Source of the DNA: HGM11416 sp034104345
GTDB lineage: Bacteria > Bacillota > Clostridia > Christensenellales > Borkfalkiaceae
Assembly: GCA_034104345.1 (NCBI GenBank)
Contig: JAXEDY010000025.1
Span: 43,803 to 107,802, forward strand
Direction of reading: 5' to 3'
DNA: 64,000 nucleotides
In this document: in pieces, positions 51,724-61,079 of the stretch
How positions within the stretch are numbered: the first letter of the stretch is position 1
Layout of the letters: the number at the start of each line of letters is the position of its first letter
Position numbers and translations under genes: made by a program
Notes under the pieces: generated by a model
The model's input: only the letters and a program-made list of their open reading frames with translations
The model's database searches: none
Told to the model about the DNA's origin: nothing

Positions 51724-52620
51724 TTACAGCAATCCGTCTACGAATTCTTCGGCAGAAAACGGCGAAATATCGTCGAGCCCTTCGCCCGTTCCGACGAAAG
51801 CTACGGGAATTTCGTATTCGTCGCAAAGCGAAACGACGAAACCGCCCTTTGCCGTGCCGTCGAGTTTGGTTAAAACTATACCGTCGATACCGACAGCGTC
51901 GTCAAAATTTTCAACTTGCGAAAGAGCGTTTTGCCCCGTTGTTGCGTCAAGCACGATAAACTTATAAAAATTGGCTTCGGGATATTCGCGTTCGACAACT
52001 CTGCCGATTTTTTTAAGTTCTTCCATTAAGTTTGCCTTAACGTGAAGTCTGCCCGCCGTATCGACTATTAAAACGTCGGTGTTTTTTGCTTTCATCGAAC
52101 TTACCGCGTCGTATACGACGGCCGAAGGATCACTGCCTTCGCCGTGTTTTATAAGCCTAACGCCCGAGCGATCCGCCCAAACGTCGAGTTGTTCGCCCGC
52201 CGCGGCGCGGAAGGTATCGCCCGCCGCCAAAATAACCGATTTTTTCTGCGATTTAAAATAGTTTGCAAGTTTGCCTATCGTTGTGGTTTTTCCTACGCCG
52301 TTAACGCCGATAAGCATTATTGCGGCGGGATATTCGATCTCGATTTCGCCCGCGTTTTCAAGTTTTTCGGTTAAAACTTCTTTTAACGCCGAAACGACGA
52401 AATCTTTATCCGAAATTTTTTCTTTAATCATTCGGTCGCGCAGTTGTTCTACGATGTCTTCGGCGGTTGAATACGAAACGTCCGACGAAATCAAAATATC
52501 TTCGAGATCTTCGTAAAAATCTTCGCCTATTTTATCGCGCGCAAAAAGTTGAGTAAGTTTTTGCGAAAGCGAATCTTTCGTTTTTTTAAGCGCGCCGAAA
52601 ATTTTGCTGAAAAAGCCCAT
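51724..52620 (-). CDS. ftsY: Signal recognition particle receptor FtsY
   Basis: A 298-residue SRP GTPase that docks ribosome-SRP complexes at the membrane. An N-terminal helical bundle (FFSKIFGALKKTKDSLSQKLTQLF) precedes the G domain: LIGVNGVGKTTTIGKLA (G1), DTFRAAAGEQLDVWADR, VDTAGRLHVKANLMEEL (G3), TKLDGTAKGG (G4) and FVGTGEGLDDISPF. It is the short form, without the long acidic A domain. It lies 51 bp downstream of smc. Confidence 0.97.
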   Translation of the reverse strand: MGFFSKIFGALKKTKDSLSQKLTQLFARDKIGEDFYEDLEDILISSDVSYSTAEDIVEQLRDRMIKEKISDKDFVVSALKEVLTEKLENAGEIEIEYPAAIMLIGVNGVGKTTTIGKLANYFKSQKKSVILAAGDTFRAAAGEQLDVWADRSGVRLIKHGEGSDPSAVVYDAVSSMKAKNTDVLIVDTAGRLHVKANLMEELKKIGRVVEREYPEANFYKFIVLDATTGQNALSQVENFDDAVGIDGIVLTKLDGTAKGGFVVSLCDEYEIPVAFVGTGEGLDDISPFSAEEFVDGLL

Positions 52621-52671
52621 TTTGCTCCTTGATAAACCTAAATAATATTATTCCGTAATAGTATTATTCCG

Positions 52672-55600
52672 TCAGTCTGCCATATCCGAATTGTTTTTGA
52701 TTTCGGCAAGGTTGACCGAAATAATTTTCGAAACGCCTTTTTCTTCCATCGTTACGCCGAACAACGTGTTTGCGCGTTCCATGGTAACCTTTTTGTGGGT
52801 GATAACGACGAATTGCGTTTCGGCGGCGAACTTTTGAAGATACGAAGCAACCCTTTCGACGTTTGCATCGTCGAGCGGCGCTTCGATTTCGTCGAGAACG
52901 CAGAACGGCATCGGGCGAAGCCTTAAAATAGCGAACAATATTGCGGTTGCGGTTAAAGCCTGCTCGCCGCCGGACAAAAGCGAAATTCTGGTAAGTTTCT
53001 TTCCCGGCGGTTCCGCAACGATTTCAACGCCTGCGTCAAGCGGATCCTCGACGGTCGAATAGTCCATAAGAAGGTCTGCGCTGCCGCCGCCGAACAGTTC
53101 CTTGAATATCTTTTTAAAGTTAATTCTGATTTGCTCGAAACCTTCGTTAAAGGTTTTAAGCATTTCGTCGGTGATTTCTTTAATAACCGATTTCAAATCG
53201 TTTTCGGCGTTTTCAAGGTCGGTCTTCTGTCGATTAAAGTCCTGATAACGTTCGTTAAGTTGATTATATTCTTCGATAGCGTTCGGATTAATGTTGCCGA
53301 GCGCGCCTATACGGCGGCGAAGTCTGTTAATTTCTTGTTGAGAAGTCGACGCGTCGTAATTTTCGTCTTTAAGCGGTAGACACGAATCGTAATCGAGTTG
53401 ATATTCGTCGGATATACGCTGTTGCATATATTCGATTTCGGTATCGACTTTAGTAAGTTCGATTTTCTGATTCATTATTTTTTCGGCAAGTTTGTTAAGT
53501 TCCGAAGAAATAATTTGCTTTTTCAAATCGTCTTGCGCAACCTGTTCGTTCAACGCAACTTTTTTCGCTCTCATGCGCGAAAGTTCGTCGCGCAGATTGT
53601 TAAGTCCGGTTTGTTCTTCGCTCGAAAGCGCGATTTTTTCGATTTCGAGTTTTAATTTTTCGATAATTTCTTCGTTTGCCTTAACGTTTTCTTTGTCCTT
53701 TTCTATAACGAGAGCGCAGTCGCGTTTGTCCGCCTCCATACGGCGAAGTTCTTCGTCCGATCCGATAACTTCGGATTTGAGCGCGGCGATTTTTGCCTGA
53801 ACTTCGGTGTTTTCTTTAAGCAGGTTTTCACGCTTTTGCTGAAGTTCGTTCGACTGCGATTTATGCCTTTCCGCGTCCGACGAAGCGCTTTCGCGTTTTT
53901 CCGAAAGTTTGGCGTTGCTTTGTTCGATAGCGTCGGACTGGCGTGTGATTTCGCTTAACCTTTCGCTCATCGCGCGGATAGCCGTTTTGTTGCCGTCGAT
54001 TTCTTTATCCGCTTCGGCAAGCGAATTGTCGAGCGACGCGATTTTTTCTTTTAAAGTTGCAAGCGCTTGGCGGTTATCCGTAAGCGTTTGGTTTTTAACG
54101 TTTAAGTCTTCGACGAGTTCGTTTACCTGCGCAAGCGATTGTTCTTTATTTTTGTTAAGAGAAGCAAGTTCACTTTCCTTTTTCGCAAGTTCCTGTTCGA
54201 TTTGTTCAAGCCGTCTGTCGGTAGACAAAACGTTCGAACTTTCGCGTCTTCTCGAACCGCCGCTCATCGAACCCGAAGGATTTACCACGTCGCCGTCGAG
54301 CGTTACGATTTTAAATGCGAAACGATAGCGTTTTGCAATGGCTACCGCATTTTCGATGTTGTCGCAGATAAGAGTGTTTCCGAGCAGATATTTTACGACG
54401 TTATCGAAATATCCGTCGTATTTAACGACTTTTGCCGCAAGTCCCAAAGCACCGCGTTCTTTCAACGCACTTACGGTGTCGGCTACGTCGAAGCGCGGTT
54501 TCATCGACGAAACGGGCAAGAAAGTTACTCTGCCTCCCCCGCTGCGTTTAAGATAATCGATTAAATATTGCGCGTCGTCGGGTGTTGCGGTTACGATGTT
54601 GTTTACCGCACCGCCGAGAAGCGTTTCGATTGCTACTTCGTATTTCGCTTCGGTTTTGATTATCGAAGCGACCAACCCCTTTACTTTCGAGCCGAGCGCC
54701 GGATTGTTTTTTGCCGCAAGCATAAGATTTTTAACCGAATCGGGATAGCCCGTAAACGAATCTTTAAGCCCGCGATACACGCTCTGAGTCGCTTTAAGCG
54801 AAGATATTTCTGAACCTAAGGTGTAGATTTTGTTGGTTATTTCGGATATGTAATTGTTGGTCGATTTAACGGCGCATTCTTCGTCGTCGATTGCGGCTTT
54901 TAAAGCGGCAACGTCTTTGGTTAGTTTTTCGATAGAAGCGGCGCATGCGTTGCGTTCCAACGCGACCGATTCGCGTTTTTGCGCGAGGTGGCTTGCTTTT
55001 TCTAAAATTTCTTTCTGTTGTTCCGAAAGCGCGTTCTTTTCGCCCGAAAGCGCGCCGATGTTAAGGCGGAGCCTTGCGATTTCTTCGACCGAATGTAAAA
55101 CTTCGTCCTGTGCGGATTGTTGTTTACCTTCGCCTTCGTAAATTTCTTGCATAACGCCCATTAAGGCGACTGAAATTTCTTTAACGCGTTTATCGAGTTT
55201 TTCGATTTCTTTTTGCGAACGCGCGGTTTTGTCTTTTCTGGCGATTTCGGCTTTTTCGAGTTCGTCGATTTTATTAAGCCTTTCTTCGCATTCGTTTTTA
55301 AGGCGGGTTATTTCCGATTTTAAAAAGTTTATTTTTTCGTTATAAACCTTGGTAACGCCTTCTTGCTCGGTAAGCCCTACGGTGCGCTTTAAAATTTCTT
55401 CGTTTAAAACGTTTATGCGTTCGTCGGCCTCGCCTATCTGATTCTGGTGGGCTGTAAACGCGGCGTTCGCCACGTCGAGTTCGGTGCGGCGGTTTGCCTG
55501 TTCTTCTTCGAGTCCCGCAATCTGCGCGTTGATTTTCGCTTTTACCGTATGCGAGTTTTCGGCCTTGTATAAATACGTATTAACTTCGTGATATTTAAGT

Positions 55601-56265
55601 TCTTCCGAAAGTTGTAAAAACGTGCGGGTTTTTTCAGCGCTGCGCTCTAAAGGAGCAAGCTGGTTTTCAAGTTCGCTCGTAATGTCGATAATACGAATAA
55701 TGTTTTCGCGCGTGCGTTGAAGTTTACGTTCGTTTTCTATCTTTTTTGCTTTCGAACTAGCGATACCGACGGCTTCTTCGAAGATGCTTCGTCTGTCTTC
55801 GGGCTTCGAGTTCATAATCTCTGCGATTTTGCCTTGCCCGATGATAGAATATCCGTTTTTCGAAACGCCGCATTCATGCAGAAGATCGATAATATCTTTC
55901 ATTCTGCACGGCTTTTTATTCAAATAATATTCGCTTTCGCCGCTTCTGAAAAGTTTACGCGTCATGCAAACTTCGCTGTAATCCAAACTTGAAAATATCT
56001 TGTTGGTATTATCGAAATAAAGCGAAACTTCACAATACGAAAGCGATTTTCTGTTTTGCGTTCCGTTAAAAATAACGTCTTGCATCGACGAACCGCGCAG
56101 CGACTTTGCCGACTGTTCGCCCAAAACCCAGCGAATTGCGTCGGCAATGTTACTCTTACCGCACCCGTTAGGTCCGACAATGCCTGTAACGCCTTCGTTA
56201 AACGTTATTTCTTGCTTATCGGCAAAACTTTTAAACCCGATAAGTTCAATCTTTTCAAAATTCAC
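52672..56265 (-). CDS. smc: Chromosome segregation protein SMC
   Basis: A 1197-residue SMC ATPase. The N-terminal head has Walker A GIVGPNGCGKSNIADAIRWVLGEQSAKSLRG (about 30-60); two coiled coils (about 165-500 and 660-1010) flank a hinge (SFTGYPDSVKNLMLAAKNN...GGRVTFLPVSSM...GLAAKVVKYDGYF), and the C-terminal head shows the LLSGGEQALTATAILFAI signature and FCVLDEIEAPLDDANVERV Walker B. It works with ScpA and ScpB, encoded 2 kb downstream. It starts the base before the rnc stop region. Confidence 0.97.
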   Translation of the reverse strand: MNFEKIELIGFKSFADKQEITFNEGVTGIVGPNGCGKSNIADAIRWVLGEQSAKSLRGSSMQDVIFNGTQNRKSLSYCEVSLYFDNTNKIFSSLDYSEVCMTRKLFRSGESEYYLNKKPCRMKDIIDLLHECGVSKNGYSIIGQGKIAEIMNSKPEDRRSIFEEAVGIASSKAKKIENERKLQRTRENIIRIIDITSELENQLAPLERSAEKTRTFLQLSEELKYHEVNTYLYKAENSHTVKAKINAQIAGLEEEQANRRTELDVANAAFTAHQNQIGEADERINVLNEEILKRTVGLTEQEGVTKVYNEKINFLKSEITRLKNECEERLNKIDELEKAEIARKDKTARSQKEIEKLDKRVKEISVALMGVMQEIYEGEGKQQSAQDEVLHSVEEIARLRLNIGALSGEKNALSEQQKEILEKASHLAQKRESVALERNACAASIEKLTKDVAALKAAIDDEECAVKSTNNYISEITNKIYTLGSEISSLKATQSVYRGLKDSFTGYPDSVKNLMLAAKNNPALGSKVKGLVASIIKTEAKYEVAIETLLGGAVNNIVTATPDDAQYLIDYLKRSGGGRVTFLPVSSMKPRFDVADTVSALKERGALGLAAKVVKYDGYFDNVVKYLLGNTLICDNIENAVAIAKRYRFAFKIVTLDGDVVNPSGSMSGGSRRRESSNVLSTDRRLEQIEQELAKKESELASLNKNKEQSLAQVNELVEDLNVKNQTLTDNRQALATLKEKIASLDNSLAEADKEIDGNKTAIRAMSERLSEITRQSDAIEQSNAKLSEKRESASSDAERHKSQSNELQQKRENLLKENTEVQAKIAALKSEVIGSDEELRRMEADKRDCALVIEKDKENVKANEEIIEKLKLEIEKIALSSEEQTGLNNLRDELSRMRAKKVALNEQVAQDDLKKQIISSELNKLAEKIMNQKIELTKVDTEIEYMQQRISDEYQLDYDSCLPLKDENYDASTSQQEINRLRRRIGALGNINPNAIEEYNQLNERYQDFNRQKTDLENAENDLKSVIKEITDEMLKTFNEGFEQIRINFKKIFKELFGGGSADLLMDYSTVEDPLDAGVEIVAEPPGKKLTRISLLSGGEQALTATAILFAILRLRPMPFCVLDEIEAPLDDANVERVASYLQKFAAETQFVVITHKKVTMERANTLFGVTMEEKGVSKIISVNLAEIKNNSDMAD

Positions 56266-57042
56266 TTAGTTTTTCCTTTCCTTAATTTTCTTTAAAGCGC
56301 GTTCGGCGGCTTGTTTGTTGGCAAGTTTTTTACTGTTGCCGCTGCCGAGCGCCATCTGTTTGCCGCCTATTATAACCGCGGTCGTAAAAAGCGGCGCATG
56401 CGGAGGTCCGCTTTCCGAAACGAGTTCGTACGTCGGGGTTCCAAGTTTTTTTGCCTGAGCGTATTCTTGTAACTCGACTATAAAGTTACCCGTTTTAAAG
56501 GCTTCGTTTTCGCTTATAAGCAGAGTTCGTTTTATAAACGACTCACATTCGTTTATTCCGCCGTCTAAATAAATCGCCGCAACAACCGCTTCGTAAACGT
56601 CTTCGCACAGCGAATCGGGCGCGCCCGCCTTAAACGATTTTTCGTTTTTAAATTCCTTGCTTACGAAAATAAATTTATCGAGAGAAATTTTACGCGCCGC
56701 ATTTGCAAGCGGCACCGTTGAAACGAGTTTTTGCTTTTCTCCCGTTAAAACGCCTTCGCGCTTGTCGCTTAAAAAATATAAATGCTCTGCAATTAAAAAA
56801 CCCAAAACCGAATCGCCTAAAAATTCAAGCCGTTCGTAGTTTTTATTTTGCGAACACGACTTGTGCGTAAGCGCCGTTTTTAACAGTTTTTTGTTTTTAA
56901 AAACGTAACCTATCGCCTTTTCGGCAAACCGAAAAATCTCGTCGTCGCTACCGTTTACACAATTCGTAATAACTTTTGTTTTTTCGCTTTTTACAGGCAA
57001 TTTTCGAAGTTTTTCCGAATTAACGCTCGAATTTTTAAGCAT
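56266..57042 (-). CDS. rnc: Ribonuclease III
   Basis: A 258-residue double-strand RNA endonuclease. The nuclease domain shows ALTHKSCSQNKNYERLEFLGDSVLGFLIAEHL (signature) and the second acidic site LCEDVYEAVVAAIYLDGG; the C-terminal dsRNA-binding domain is TPTYELVSESGPPHAPLFTTAVIIGGKQMALGSGNSKKLANKQAAERAL. An extra basic segment of about 35 residues precedes the domain. The ATG at 57042 overlaps the plsX stop by 8 bp; the frame extends 14 codons into plsX. Confidence 0.96.
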   Translation of the reverse strand: MLKNSSVNSEKLRKLPVKSEKTKVITNCVNGSDDEIFRFAEKAIGYVFKNKKLLKTALTHKSCSQNKNYERLEFLGDSVLGFLIAEHLYFLSDKREGVLTGEKQKLVSTVPLANAARKISLDKFIFVSKEFKNEKSFKAGAPDSLCEDVYEAVVAAIYLDGGINECESFIKRTLLISENEAFKTGNFIVELQEYAQAKKLGTPTYELVSESGPPHAPLFTTAVIIGGKQMALGSGNSKKLANKQAAERALKKIKERKN

Positions 57043-58072
57043 CTGTTTTATCCGATAGCGCAAGCGGTAAAGTCGTTTCGGCAAGTCCGCTTTCGATGGC
57101 TTCGTTTACACCGCCTTCGAGAGCGGTTGCAGCCTGTAAAACCGCCGCCGTTATAGCAAGCGATTTCGACGAACCGTGCGATTTGATTATTATCTTTTTA
57201 GCGCCTAAAAATACGGCGCCGCCGTATCTGTTGTAATCGAGTTTGCTTTTAACCGATTTAAGCGATTTTTTCATGAACAACGCGCCGATTTTCGCTTTAA
57301 ACGACGAGTTGATTTCCTGCTTTAAAATAGTGAACACCGCCGAAGCAAGCCCCTCCATGCTCTTTATGGCGATATTGCCCGAAAAGCCGTCTGTAACGAC
57401 TACGTCGTAATCGCCCGAAAGCACGTCGCGCGCTTCAACGTTGCCAACAAAATTTATCTTGTCGCACGATTTAAGCGCCTGATAAACGGTTTTTGTAAGT
57501 TCGCTGCCCTTACCTTCCTCGGTTCCGTTCGATAAAAGCGCCACACGCGGGTTTTTAACTCCGTTTACTTTATTCATATAAACGCTGCCCATAATGGCAA
57601 AGTGGAACAAGTTTAACGGCTTGCAATCGGCATTTGCACCGGCATCTAAAAACAAAACGAAGTTATCGTCTTTTAATGTTGGCAACAGCGGTGCGAGTGC
57701 CGGGCGCGAAACGCCTTTTATTCTGCCTATTTTTAAAACGCTCCCCACCAAAAGCGCACCTGTGCTTCCGATAGAAACAAGAGCGTCTGCACCTTCTTTA
57801 AGCGCCGAAAACCCTTTCATCATCGAAGAATCGGGTTTACTTTTAACGGCGTCGGTCGGCTGTTCTTCACACGAAATTACGTCGGGCGCATTTATTATTT
57901 CAACGCGCGATTTATCGTAATCGTATTTTTTTAGTTCGTTTTTTATCGCGTTTTCGTCGCCCGTTAAAATCAGACTGAAATCGTTTTTATTTTTTAATGC
58001 GGCTATCGCGCCTTCAACGTTCGCATTCGGCGAATTATCGCCGCCGAAGCAATCGACTACAATTTTATACAT
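57035..58072 (-). CDS. plsX: Phosphate acyltransferase PlsX
   Basis: A 345-residue enzyme making acyl-phosphate from acyl-ACP for phospholipid synthesis. It starts IVVDCFGGDNSPNANVEGAIAAL and contains VSIGSTGALLVGSVLKIGRIKGVSRPALAPLLPT, LDAGANADCKPLNLFHFA and VVTDGFSGNIAIKSMEG. It is first in the string plsX-rnc-smc-ftsY. The acpP gene often found between plsX and rnc is absent; the two genes overlap instead. Confidence 0.97.
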   Translation of the reverse strand: MYKIVVDCFGGDNSPNANVEGAIAALKNKNDFSLILTGDENAIKNELKKYDYDKSRVEIINAPDVISCEEQPTDAVKSKPDSSMMKGFSALKEGADALVSIGSTGALLVGSVLKIGRIKGVSRPALAPLLPTLKDDNFVLFLDAGANADCKPLNLFHFAIMGSVYMNKVNGVKNPRVALLSNGTEEGKGSELTKTVYQALKSCDKINFVGNVEARDVLSGDYDVVVTDGFSGNIAIKSMEGLASAVFTILKQEINSSFKAKIGALFMKKSLKSVKSKLDYNRYGGAVFLGAKKIIIKSHGSSKSLAITAAVLQAATALEGGVNEAIESGLAETTLPLALSDKTDA

Positions 58073-58110
58073 AAAAATCCCTTATTTTTCGTATTTGCGA
58101 TTTGCGCCGC

Positions 58111-59508
58111 TTAATATTCGAGATTAGAAACGGTGCGCGGGAAGGGTATTACGTCGCGGATGTTCGAAATGCCCGTAAGATACATTATCATACGTTCGAA
58201 GCCCAAACCGTAGCCTGCGTGGCGAACGCCGCCGTATTTGCGCAGTTTAACGTACCAATCGTAGTCTTCTTCTTTAAGTCCGCATTCTTCCATTTTTTTA
58301 AGAAGAATTTCGGTGCGTTCTTCCCTTTGGCTTCCTCCGATAAGTTCGCCGATTCCCGGAACGAGAAGATCCATTGCCGCAACCGTTTTGCCGTCGTCGT
58401 TAAGGCGCATATAAAACGCCTTGATTTCTTTTGGATAATCTATTAAGAAAACGGGCTTTTTAAACACTTGCTCGGTTAAATAGCGTTCGTGTTCGCTTTG
58501 CAGATCGACGCCCCAAAAAACGGGAAATTCGAATTTATCTTTAACTTTAAGCAGTATATCGATGGCTTCGGTGTAAGTTAAGCGAACGAAATCGCTGTTT
58601 ACGACAAAGTTCAATCTTTCCAAAAGCCCGTTGTCTACGAATTTATTTAAAAAGTCGAGTTCGGGTTTGCAGGTGGATAAAACGTGAGAAATAACGAATT
58701 TAACCATTGCTTCGGCGGTTTCCATATCTCCCTCGAGATCGCAGAAAGCCATTTCCGGTTCGATCATCCAAAATTCAGCCGCATGGCGCGAGGTGTTCGA
58801 ACGTTCCGCCCTGAAAGTGGGACCGAAAGTATAAACGTCGCCGAAAGCCATTGCGTAAGTTTCGGCGCTTAACTGCCCCGATACCGTAAGACTTGCGGGT
58901 TTTTCGAAAAAGTCTTTTTTATAATCGATTTTGCAGGGCGCGCTTTGCGCTATTCTGTTTAAATCGAGCGTAGTTACCTGAAACATTTCGCCCGCGCCCT
59001 CGCAGTCGCTGCCGGTAATTATGGGCGTATGAACGTATACGAACCCGCGATCGATAAAAAATTTGTGTATCGCATAAGCCGCCTCGCTGCGGATGCGAAA
59101 CACCGCAGAAAAGGTGTTTGTTCTCGGTCTGAGATATGCTATTTCGCGCAGATATTCGAGCGAGTGGCGTTTTTTCTGAAGCGGATAGTCGGGCGTTGAT
59201 TCGCCTTCGACGGTAATTTTATCGGCATGAACTTCAAACGGTTGTTTTGCATCGGGCGTTAAAACGAGTGTTCCTTCGACTATAAGCGAACTGCCTACGT
59301 TAAGCGAAGCAATCTTATCGTAATTCGAAATTTTTGCGCGTTCGAAAACTATTTGCAGGTTAGTAAAATAACTGCCGTCGTTAAGTTCGATAAAACCGAA
59401 CGACTTCGAATCGCGCACCGTGCGCGCCCAGCCCGCAACGACTACATTTTTGCCGCCGAATTTTTCGGGCGATAAAAACAACTGCTTAACGTGAGTTCTC
59501 GCTATCAT
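58111..59508 (-). CDS. asnS: Asparaginyl-tRNA synthetase
   Basis: A 465-residue class II synthetase. An N-terminal OB anticodon-binding domain (VVVAGWARTVRDSKSFGFIELNDGSYFTNLQIVFE) is followed by the catalytic core: FIDRGFVYVHTPIITGSDCEGAGEMFQVT, FRAERSNTSRHAAEFWMIEPEMAF (motif 2) and GYGLGFERMIMYLTGISNIRDVIPFPRTV (motif 3). The motif 2 region and MIEPEMAF favour AsnRS over AspRS. The ATG at 59508 has GAGG upstream; the frame extends five codons further. Confidence 0.94.
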   Translation of the reverse strand: MIARTHVKQLFLSPEKFGGKNVVVAGWARTVRDSKSFGFIELNDGSYFTNLQIVFERAKISNYDKIASLNVGSSLIVEGTLVLTPDAKQPFEVHADKITVEGESTPDYPLQKKRHSLEYLREIAYLRPRTNTFSAVFRIRSEAAYAIHKFFIDRGFVYVHTPIITGSDCEGAGEMFQVTTLDLNRIAQSAPCKIDYKKDFFEKPASLTVSGQLSAETYAMAFGDVYTFGPTFRAERSNTSRHAAEFWMIEPEMAFCDLEGDMETAEAMVKFVISHVLSTCKPELDFLNKFVDNGLLERLNFVVNSDFVRLTYTEAIDILLKVKDKFEFPVFWGVDLQSEHERYLTEQVFKKPVFLIDYPKEIKAFYMRLNDDGKTVAAMDLLVPGIGELIGGSQREERTEILLKKMEECGLKEEDYDWYVKLRKYGGVRHAGYGLGFERMIMYLTGISNIRDVIPFPRTVSNLEY

Positions 59509-59630
59509 AAAAAGCCTCGTCAAAAAAATTTCGCGCCGCCGAAAGGTTATATTTACGCCCTTTGTTTTTTAAAGAGCAAAAAGCGCAATTTCGCGCGCGC
59601 GATATAATAATGTTATTTTAACATTTACAT

Positions 59631-59658
59631 ATAATAACATTTTTTGCCGATTTTGCAA
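59631..59658 (-). promoter_or_regulatory. Possible promoter for asnS
   Basis: On the minus strand TTGCAA (59653-59658) and TATTAT (59631-59636) are 16 bp apart, about 120 bp before asnS. A small palindrome, AATGTTA-TTT-TAACATT (59609-59625), falls at the expected start site. Confidence 0.5.
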
Positions 59659-59746
59659 AGCGATTTTAAAGCGTGTAAATAAATTTAATCAAATTTTCAC
59701 CGAAAAACTAAACTAAATCGAGAAAAAATAACGAAAAAAGACAACG

Positions 59747-59774
59747 AAAAAAGCGGAAGAGTCAACTTCCGCTT
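59747..59774 (-). terminator. Terminator of the dnaK operon
   Basis: AAGCGGAAG (59751-59759) and CTTCCGCTT (59766-59774) form a perfect 9-bp stem; on the minus strand it is followed by T6. It lies 20 bp after the dnaJ stop. Confidence 0.9.
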
Positions 59775-59793
59775 AAAAATAATTCGTATTGGT

Positions 59794-60942
59794 TTATTTG
59801 TTCTGATACGGTTTTTTGCCGTAAAGCGCTTCAACGTTGTCGCTGTATTCGCGCATTTTGGGCGTTTGTTTAAGTTCGCAACCCGCCTCAAATTCGGTCA
59901 GAGCCTTCTTCTGATCGCGCGAAAGCGACGAAGGAACTTCAACCGAAACGGTTATTATAAGATTGCCCGTTCCGCGTGCGGATTTTATACCCTTGCCGCG
60001 GATAACGAATTGTTTTCCGCTTTGCGTACCCGACGGAATGTCGTAATCGATAACGTCGTCGAGCGTGGGGATTTTTACTTTTCCGCCGAGCGCCGCCGTT
60101 GCAAACGACACGGGAACGGTAACGTTTAAATCGAAACCGTTTCTCGTAAAGATTTTATGAGGCAAAACCTTAAATACGACAATAAGATTGCCCGCTTCGC
60201 CGCCGTAAAGGCTTGCCTGCCCGTAACCTTTTTTGGTAATATAACTGTTAGTGTCGGCACCCGCGGGAATAGTAAGTTTTACGGTAGTGTTGGCGCGATT
60301 ATATCCCTTGCCGCCGCACACATCGCACTTGTCGGTAATAATTCTGCCGGTACCGTCGCACGCGTCGCAGGGTTTTACGCTTACGGTGCGGAAAAATCCG
60401 CTGCCTGCGGTATATTGAATCTGCCCGCTCCCGTGGCATTTTTCACAAGTTTTATATGCCGTTCCGTTTTTGGCGCCTGTTCCCGAACAAGCCTTGCACG
60501 GCTCGCGGCGAACGTAAGTAATTTCTTTGGTGCAACCTTTTGCCGCGTCTAAAAACGAAAGCGTAACTTCAACCGTAATATCCTGTCCGGGTTCTTTGCG
60601 TTGCGCGCGCGAAGAACTTCCGCCGAATCCGCCGCCGAAAAACTCGTTGAATATATCGCCGAACCCGCCGAATCCTTGCCCCGAAAATCCGCTTGCTCCG
60701 CCGAATCCACCAAACCCTTTTGCTTCGGGATGATCGAGTTCATAGTCGTAAGCGGCTCGTTTCTGCTCGTCGGATAATGTTTCGTTCGCTTCGTTTATTT
60801 CTTTGAATTTCGAAGCGGCGTCTTTATCGTCGGGGTGCAGATCGGGGTGATACAATTTTACGAGTTTGCGGTAAGCCGACTTAATTTCGTCTTGCGACGC
60901 CTTTCTGTCGACGCCTAAAATTTCGTAATAGTTTTTTGCCAT
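59794..60942 (-). CDS. dnaJ: Chaperone protein DnaJ
   Basis: A 382-residue co-chaperone that stimulates DnaK. The J domain (1-70) carries HPD in LVKLYHPDLHPDD; a Gly/Phe-rich region follows (GFGGFGGASGFSGQGFGGFG); the zinc region has four CxxCxGxG repeats (CKACSGTG, CEKCHGSG, CDACDGTG, CDVCGGKG); the C-terminal peptide-binding domain is complete. Last gene of hrcA-grpE-dnaK-dnaJ. Confidence 0.98.
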   Translation of the reverse strand: MAKNYYEILGVDRKASQDEIKSAYRKLVKLYHPDLHPDDKDAASKFKEINEANETLSDEQKRAAYDYELDHPEAKGFGGFGGASGFSGQGFGGFGDIFNEFFGGGFGGSSSRAQRKEPGQDITVEVTLSFLDAAKGCTKEITYVRREPCKACSGTGAKNGTAYKTCEKCHGSGQIQYTAGSGFFRTVSVKPCDACDGTGRIITDKCDVCGGKGYNRANTTVKLTIPAGADTNSYITKKGYGQASLYGGEAGNLIVVFKVLPHKIFTRNGFDLNVTVPVSFATAALGGKVKIPTLDDVIDYDIPSGTQSGKQFVIRGKGIKSARGTGNLIITVSVEVPSSLSRDQKKALTEFEAGCELKQTPKMREYSDNVEALYGKKPYQNK

Positions 60943-60984
60943 AATAATTTAAAAAATCAATTATAAAATCTTATATTTTAAAGA

Positions 60985-61011
60985 TTTTTATGTTAGACGT
61001 AATTATGTTTT
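60985..61011 (+). repeat. Dispersed 27-bp intergenic repeat, copy 2
   Basis: TTTTTATGTTAGACGTAATT followed by ATGTTTT; 25 of 27 positions match the copy at 7092-7118. Confidence 0.55.
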
Positions 61012-61021
61012 TCGTCATATA

Positions 61022-61058
61022 AACGCTTGGGCAAGCCTTTCGGCTTGCCTTATGCGTT
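61022..61058 (-). other. Stem-loop between dnaK and dnaJ
   Basis: On the minus strand GGCAAGCC-GAAA-GGCTTGCC forms an 8-bp stem with a GNRA tetraloop, extended by an outer AACGC/GCGTT stem. No T-run follows, so it is more likely an mRNA processing or stability element than a terminator. It would separate dnaK from dnaJ in the transcript. Confidence 0.7.
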
Positions 61059-61079
61059 CGATAATTATCATCCTTTTAA

